Of a DNA stretch of 10,036 nucleotides, positions 5,926 through 10,036 are shown one piece after another. The notes below the pieces were generated by a model. That model did no database searches. It had not been told where the DNA came from and saw only the letters and a program-made list of their open reading frames with translations. The DNA is from an uncultured Clostridium sp. (GTDB lineage: Bacteria; Bacillota_A; Clostridia; TANB77; CAG-508). Each line of letters opens with the position of its first letter. Within the stretch, counting starts at the first letter, position 1. The stretch lies in contig CANCZH010000060.1 in NCBI GenBank assembly GCA_947382445.1, forward strand, positions 1-10,036. The letters are read 5' to 3'. Both the position numbers and the translations under genes were made by a program.

Positions 5926-7326
5926 TTAAGAATTACTTTTCTTTAATATTTGACTCTCCTTAATCCACGGAGCAAAAATAACTATCTTCTCCTCTGTATC
6001 CATATCAATATACATTGGAGCTTTAATATAAACCTTATCCCCTCTAAGCAGTTGATTCATATATACTGGGTCATAACATTCTACCTTTATTCTACCATAA
6101 TATTCATTATAAATTTTATAATATGTAGGCCATAAAAAAGCACTCTCTGAATCAGTAACAACAGCAGTCGAATCAAAATTACTTAGTCTGCACAATTTTC
6201 GTTTTTTCATCTCTAAGTAGTTAGTTCCGAAAATAGGTTGCATCCAAAATCTTCTGCCGTTTATTAATCCAACTGTTCTGCTCTGTTCTTGTTCAAGCAT
6301 CTCCTCTAATGTATCGAAAGAATCATACTTTTTTCTTCTAGAAAAAATCAATTTTAGATCCTTCTCATCATACAACTTAATGAAACTATTATTCTTCAAT
6401 AAAACAAAATTTTTCTTAAGTTTACTTACAGAATTCCCTTTCACAACAATATCAATATCAGAATTTTCCTTACATCCTTCAAGCAGTATGCTTCCCTCAA
6501 TTCCAATATCATCAAGTGTAATTTTCAGCTCGTTTATCATAATGTCAATTATTAATTTTGTATCTTTTAAAATAGCCTCATCACCATCATAATGATATAA
6601 TTCCTTTGCCTTATCAAATGGATTATAAACTCTTTCGATTTCACTCCTATCGAACAAGCATAATTCCTCTCCAAATCTATTAACTTTATCCACTTTTATA
6701 TTAGTAAAAAGTTTGGAATATAAAATAGATTCTTCAATAGAATTGTTTCTTATGTAATATCTAGAATTTATAATTCTTTCTGAAGGCTCATCAGTAGGAA
6801 AATATTTTGGAATTCCAATAATTTTCCCATTTTCATAGCAAGTCTCTGAAACTGTATGACAGATAGTGCCATCTTTCAGTCTGAAATAATCTGGAAAATT
6901 AATTAATTCCTTAGTGTCCTCAACATTATACAATTGTTTTATCTCATAGTATAATCTGTTAGCATTTGAAGAATGAATTGTATTTTTCAAAATATTTAAT
7001 CCATATTTATGCCTCAGAGTTCCTATTTCACTACATGATGGATCTGTTGCTCCAACAAAATTGTTAAGCTTATCCATAGCATCTTTTGCCTTTACTAAGA
7101 AAAACACTGACTCACCAGATGTCATATAACTTAATAAATCTAAGAAATATGGCTGCTCCATGCTTTCATAATAAAGTACATAAATGTCATCTGCTGTGAG
7201 TTGCCTCCTTACAAAGTTTATTGGTTCAAAACCTTTATTCCGAATATCATTGACTATATCACAGACAATACTTCTTTCGGTTGCATCAGGTTTTAAAACA
7301 CACAAAGTTACATCTTTATCATTCAT
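5926..7326 (-). CDS. Fusion of a nucleoside diphosphate kinase-like domain and a Pol-beta-type nucleotidyltransferase domain
   Basis: A 466-residue protein, ATG after AGGAGG by seven bases. Residues 1-135 align without gaps to the NDK active site as numbered in human NM23: K12 (LKPDA), Y52, GATDP (92-96, T94), R105, N115 and phosphohistidine H118 (NTIHSSN). R88 is Asn here, and the usual IHGSD reads IHSSN. The remainder (about 145-466) resembles predicted archaeal nucleotidyltransferases: a region ending ERVYNP (231-236), then the NTase signature GS (278-279) ... SDID (289-292; D290 and D292 as metal ligands), GRRFWMQPIFG, and a C-terminal beta-rich tail (ECYDP...GDKVYIKA). The third carboxylate is not obvious. 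NDK transfers gamma-phosphate between nucleotides; NTases add a nucleotide to a partner. The protein may couple NTP supply to transfer, by inference. It is cytosolic (no signal or membrane segment). It lies downstream of the aminotransferase gene but has its own promoter. Confidence 0.85.
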   Translation of the reverse strand: MNDKDVTLCVLKPDATERSIVCDIVNDIRNKGFEPINFVRRQLTADDIYVLYYESMEQPYFLDLLSYMTSGESVFFLVKAKDAMDKLNNFVGATDPSCSEIGTLRHKYGLNILKNTIHSSNANRLYYEIKQLYNVEDTKELINFPDYFRLKDGTICHTVSETCYENGKIIGIPKYFPTDEPSERIINSRYYIRNNSIEESILYSKLFTNIKVDKVNRFGEELCLFDRSEIERVYNPFDKAKELYHYDGDEAILKDTKLIIDIMINELKITLDDIGIEGSILLEGCKENSDIDIVVKGNSVSKLKKNFVLLKNNSFIKLYDEKDLKLIFSRRKKYDSFDTLEEMLEQEQSRTVGLINGRRFWMQPIFGTNYLEMKKRKLCRLSNFDSTAVVTDSESAFLWPTYYKIYNEYYGRIKVECYDPVYMNQLLRGDKVYIKAPMYIDMDTEEKIVIFAPWIKESQILKKSNS

Positions 7327-7393
7327 AATGATACCTCCTTTTAGCTTAAATAAACATAATAATATTTACCTAAATAATCATGTGTCATGGAAA

Positions 7394-7422
7394 ATTATAG
7401 TATTTTTAACATTTTTTGTCAA
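7394..7422 (-). promoter_or_regulatory. Sigma-A promoter of the NDK-nucleotidyltransferase gene
   Basis: On the minus strand, TTGACA (7417-7422) and TATAAT (7394-7399) are spaced by 17 bases: a perfect consensus. The expected leader is about 60 bases with AGGAGG at 7334-7339. The gene can therefore be expressed independently of the aminotransferase gene that ends 20 bases upstream of this promoter. Confidence 0.8.
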
Positions 7423-7425
7423 TTA

Positions 7426-7449
7426 TTATATAAATAAAAATTTATATAA
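7426..7449 (-). terminator. Weak all-AT hairpin at the end of the aminotransferase gene
   Basis: The inverted repeat TTATATAAAT-AAAA-ATTTATATAA overlaps the TAA stop at 7442-7444. It contains no G-C pair and has only a short A/T tail, so termination would be weak; read-through into the downstream gene is likely. It may be chance in such AT-rich DNA. Confidence 0.25.
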
Positions 7450-8833
7450 ATGTACCTTTTGTGTCAGATAGTTTAGCTATTCCAACATATGGACTGCAAT
7501 AATAATCATCACTATTACAGTATTCAACTATTTTTTCTAAATTATCACTAATTTTCTTAAAACCTTTTATATATAAATCTACTATATCATCATTCATTAA
7601 ATAAAAAGGTGCAGAGCTTGTATCGCCTATTGCAAAAGTATTATCTATTACCTCCAAAGTTTGTTTATGATTAGTATCTAAATAATTTTCTCTGTACATT
7701 TCTATATATTCTTCATTAAATAACCATGGATATAACTTTACTTTATCTTTATTAAACACTTGCTGAAAAATTGCTTGTTTATAAACAGGATGTGTTTGGT
7801 ATAGTCTTGTTGATAAGCCCTCATCAGCTAATATTTTCATAATTATTTCTCTAAATCTTCCTACATTTTTTACGTTTAAGTTAGATGTATCACAAGATAT
7901 TCTATATAAATGATATACATGCTCATATCCTTTTTCTAATTTTGGTGGTACTAAAAATTTAACGTTATCATTTAAAAATTCTGTTAATCTCTGTGCATTA
8001 CTTTGAATTTTACTTATTATACTATCAAAACTTTCTAATTGATACTTTAAAAATAAACAATTCAATGCACTAGGTTTATAATTATATCCATATGTAAAAG
8101 AATTATAATAAAAATTTGAATCCCCCTCAATTATTTTCTGAGCATATGTTTTTACTGAATTTGCATTATTAAATAAATCTACATTATTTGTGCAAATTCC
8201 ACCAAGTTCTCCACATGAAGCTAGTTGTTTAACTGGCATAAAACTGAAACATCCTATATCTCCATATGTTCCAACATACTTATTATCAATCTTTGCACCG
8301 AACGCTTGAGCACAATCCTCTATCAATTTTATATTATAATCATCTGCAATTTTTCTAAGTTCTTTAAGATTGCTAGGATATCCTTGCATATGTACAGCAA
8401 TTATAGCTTTAACTTTTTTAAATTTTCTTAATAATTCAAAAACATTATTTTCATCTATATTATATGTATCTTGCTTTACATCAGCAAATATAGGTATAGC
8501 TCCTGTTCTCAAAACTTGAAATGCTGGTGCTGCAAAAGTCCAAGCAGGCACAATAACCTCATCACCATATGATATTCCACATGCAATTAATGCAGAATGT
8601 AAAGCAGATGCACCTGAATCAAAAAAAGAAAAATATTTTGCATCTAAGAAACTTGACAAATCTTTTTCAATTTTTGAAATTTCGCCATTTCTATTTGATA
8701 CAAAATTCCTCGAATATAAATATTTATTTAATAATTCTTCATCTTCATACTTTGGTGGCCATACTACTCTAAAATCATTTACATTATTACAAACTTTTTT
8801 TGCCTTTGGGTCAAAAAAGAATAAATTTTCCAT
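7442..8833 (-). CDS. DegT/DnrJ/EryC1/StrS-family PLP-dependent aminotransferase
   Basis: A 463-residue protein with the fold-type I layout of the family: DSGASALHSAL (72-82), GDEVIVPAWTFAAP (90-103), FADV (116-119), EDCAQAFGA (172-180, D173 for the PLP pyridine nitrogen), GDIGCFSF (191-198) and the PLP lysine K202 followed by GELGGI. TRLYQTHPVY and the final helix region also match. Family members transfer an amino group from Glu or Gln to keto-sugars (often nucleotide-linked) or cyclitols; some act as dehydratases, but Lys rather than His at the active site supports an aminotransferase. The substrate is unknown. It is somewhat longer than the usual 370-400 residues, with an insertion around 345-385 and a C-terminal tail. 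The ATG at 8833 has only a weak purine-rich RBS. No sugar-biosynthesis partners are visible nearby, which is unusual for this family. Confidence 0.93.
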   Translation of the reverse strand: MENLFFFDPKAKKVCNNVNDFRVVWPPKYEDEELLNKYLYSRNFVSNRNGEISKIEKDLSSFLDAKYFSFFDSGASALHSALIACGISYGDEVIVPAWTFAAPAFQVLRTGAIPIFADVKQDTYNIDENNVFELLRKFKKVKAIIAVHMQGYPSNLKELRKIADDYNIKLIEDCAQAFGAKIDNKYVGTYGDIGCFSFMPVKQLASCGELGGICTNNVDLFNNANSVKTYAQKIIEGDSNFYYNSFTYGYNYKPSALNCLFLKYQLESFDSIISKIQSNAQRLTEFLNDNVKFLVPPKLEKGYEHVYHLYRISCDTSNLNVKNVGRFREIIMKILADEGLSTRLYQTHPVYKQAIFQQVFNKDKVKLYPWLFNEEYIEMYRENYLDTNHKQTLEVIDNTFAIGDTSSAPFYLMNDDIVDLYIKGFKKISDNLEKIVEYCNSDDYYCSPYVGIAKLSDTKGTFI

Positions 8834-8867
8834 AAATTAAATCATCTCTTTCCATATTTTAGTAATA

Positions 8868-8896
8868 TTTATATCACAAAATTTAATGCAAAGCAA
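8868..8896 (-). promoter_or_regulatory. Promoter of the aminotransferase gene (extended -10)
   Basis: On the minus strand, TTGCTT (8891-8896) and TATAAA (8868-8873) are spaced by 17 bases, and TGA precedes the -10 as in an extended -10 element. It lies 35 bases upstream of the ATG and just past the terminator of surface gene C. Confidence 0.6.
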
Positions 8897-8926
8897 TATT
8901 TTTTCCATAAAATTACATACTTTACA

Positions 8927-8972
8927 AAAAATAGAATCTCTAAAATTTTTCTATTTCAAAGATTCTATTTTT
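8927..8972 (-). terminator. Rho-independent terminator of surface gene C
   Basis: The inverted repeat AAAAATAGAATCT / AGATTCTATTTTT (13 bp, 20-base loop) starts four bases after the stop codon at 8976-8978. On the minus strand the distal arm ends in a T run (ATTCTATTTTTTG). It separates gene C from the aminotransferase gene. Confidence 0.8.
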
Positions 8973-8975
8973 GTT

Positions 8976-10036
8976 TTAATTAGTTTTATTGGAAATATTT
9001 ATTAATAAATTGGTTTTATCATATGCTTCAACATAATAAACATATCTACTACCATTATCTTCTGAATTTGCTACTATATTTATATTATTATTTTCTTTAT
9101 CTCCATTTATCACAATATTAGGCATATTAGGTGAATTTTTATCATTTGCTAAATTATCAATATAACTACTTCCTTTAAATTTTTCTTCTAAACTCACAAT
9201 AGTTTCCCAATCTTCTTCATTTTCTTCTTTTCTATATATTACAAAATATTTATCCTCTATATCATAACTAGACCAATCAAGTTTAACAGCACCTTTTCCA
9301 TTACTTCCATCTAGCTGAACTTCACTTGTTAATACTAGCTTTGGAACTTCTACCTCATACACTTTACTTACATTTCCTACATAATCCTCTGCCACAACAT
9401 ACACATATTTTATATTAGCAATATCATTAATAATTATTTCATCATCTTTATCAACTTCTTTTGCACTATCTGGTATCTCTGGATTTTCTATCTTTTCTCT
9501 ACTTGTAAAATATCTATATTTTACTACTCCTGAGCCTTCTCCTAATCCCTCTTTTTCATCATTAGATTTTATAATTAGTTTATTATTATGAAACTTTGTC
9601 TCTAAAATCGTTGGTGCTGTATTATCAATTTTATCAATAATTATTTTCTGCATTGACGTATTGCCAAGCCCATCTCTATATAATACAGATAACTCTTTTT
9701 GCCTATACACATCTCCCACAAATTCATAATCTCTTGAATATTCAATACCATTAGAATTAGCTAATTGTAAATCTTCAATATCATTAAATGCAATAGATAC
9801 ATTTCCAATACCACCATCAGTAGCCTTAAAAGTAAACTTTTTAGACTTAGCCCAATCCCCCAGTATCTCTATACCTGACTTAGGTATAGGAGCATAACTA
9901 TCAACTTTTGCAATAGTAAAAGTCTGTTCAATACTATTTTCGCATGCATCTGTTACTATTGCTTTAAAAGTTCTTCCATTCGTATCACATTCAAGTTCAG
10001 GAGTACAAGATATTGAATAATTACTATTATTTACAG
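8976..10036 (-). CDS. Surface-protein paralogue C: Ig-like modules and FN3-like end (5' end outside window)
   Basis: The frame is open from the window edge down to the TAA at 8976-8978, about 353 residues. The true start lies beyond 10036; the GTG at 9719 is internal, since the paralogous sequence continues upstream without a stop. Visible are the end of the first Ig-like module (SCTPELECDTNG, DACENSIEQTFTIAKVD), the second (ILGDWAKSKKFTFKATD, RDGLGNTS), the third (VVAEDYVGNVSKV) and the FN3-like end (YFVIYRKEEN, YVYYVEAYD, ending LINISNKTN). The protein is near-identical to copy B in the middle but differs clearly in the last 80 residues. No LPxTG or other cell-wall sorting signal is seen at the C-terminus. 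Whether it also has the membrane anchor and CxxC region cannot be seen. Confidence 0.9.
   Translation of the reverse strand, partial: VNNSNYSISCTPELECDTNGRTFKAIVTDACENSIEQTFTIAKVDSYAPIPKSGIEILGDWAKSKKFTFKATDGGIGNVSIAFNDIEDLQLANSNGIEYSRDYEFVGDVYRQKELSVLYRDGLGNTSMQKIIIDKIDNTAPTILETKFHNNKLIIKSNDEKEGLGEGSGVVKYRYFTSREKIENPEIPDSAKEVDKDDEIIINDIANIKYVYVVAEDYVGNVSKVYEVEVPKLVLTSEVQLDGSNGKGAVKLDWSSYDIEDKYFVIYRKEENEEDWETIVSLEEKFKGSSYIDNLANDKNSPNMPNIVINGDKENNNINIVANSEDNGSRYVYYVEAYDKTNLLINISNKTN
9218..9751. repeat. 534-bp direct repeat, copy in surface gene C
   Basis: Partner of 3195..3728, same orientation. The two copies lie about 6 kb apart and enclose most of surface gene B's 5' half plus the NUDIX, NDK-nucleotidyltransferase and aminotransferase genes. 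Recombination between them would excise or duplicate those genes and fuse B with C in frame. Confidence 0.85.

Noticed and set aside
5950..6592. Two short plus-strand open frames within the nucleotidyltransferase domain
   Set aside because: Shadows of a well-supported minus-strand gene with clear motifs.
5926..7326. MNT-HEPN type toxin-antitoxin pair built on the nucleotidyltransferase motif
   Set aside because: The NTase sits in a large fusion with an NDK-like domain and archaeal-type flanking regions, and no HEPN protein lies next to it.
7184..7471. Plus-strand open frame of 95 codons with hydrophobic stretches
   Set aside because: Mostly antisense to the NDK domain and crosses the consensus promoter of that gene; no ribosome binding site and no recognisable motif.
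8225..8772. Two short plus-strand open frames inside the aminotransferase gene
   Set aside because: Antisense shadows; the minus-strand frame carries the full DegT-family motif set.
9717..9719. GTG as the start of surface gene C, giving a 247-residue protein
   Set aside because: The frame stays open and paralogous to copies A and B upstream to the window edge, with matching Ig-like sequence and no stop codon.
1..10036. CRISPR array, insertion sequence or prophage as the explanation of the repeats
   Set aside because: The repeats are long coding direct repeats in paralogous genes; no short spaced repeats, transposase or phage gene was seen.

Overview
The window is very AT-rich (roughly a quarter to 30% G+C by eye). 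It has consensus sigma-A promoters, strong AGGAGG ribosome binding sites and surface proteins built from Ig-like and FN3-like modules. This fits a low-G+C Firmicute, most likely a gut-type clostridial or related uncultured lineage; the exact taxon cannot be read from the sequence. The standard bacterial code fits all genes. No tRNA, rRNA, CRISPR array or insertion sequence was seen.

The backbone is a series of three paralogous surface-protein genes, all on the minus strand: copy A (1..1463, C-terminal part outside the window), copy B (2956..5193, complete, 745 aa) and copy C (8976..10036, N-terminal part outside the window). Each protein visible at its start has an N-terminal membrane anchor and a Cys/His-rich CxxC region, followed by Ig-like modules and an FN3-like end. 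Copies A and B share an almost identical leader of about 105 bp. Copies B and C share a 534-bp block with no mismatch found by eye, while the neighbouring parts of the same genes have diverged.

Unrelated genes sit between the copies. Between A and B is an AAA ATPase of the AAA_14/DUF4143 type (1647..2858, minus), with its own TTGACA-17-TATAAT promoter and hairpin terminator. Between B and C are a plus-strand NUDIX hydrolase (5437..5859), a minus-strand protein that fuses a nucleoside diphosphate kinase-like domain to a Pol-beta-type nucleotidyltransferase domain (5926..7326), and a minus-strand DegT/DnrJ/EryC1-type PLP aminotransferase (7442..8833). Each has its own promoter candidate. A perfect 12-bp hairpin separates the convergent NUDIX and fusion genes.

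The most unusual item is the NDK-nucleotidyltransferase fusion. Together with the aminotransferase and NUDIX neighbours it hints at a small nucleotide-linked modification or metabolite function; that link is inference. The second point of interest is the mosaic surface family, whose repeated DNA flanks the inserted genes and could support recombination, gene conversion, and gain or loss of the cargo.
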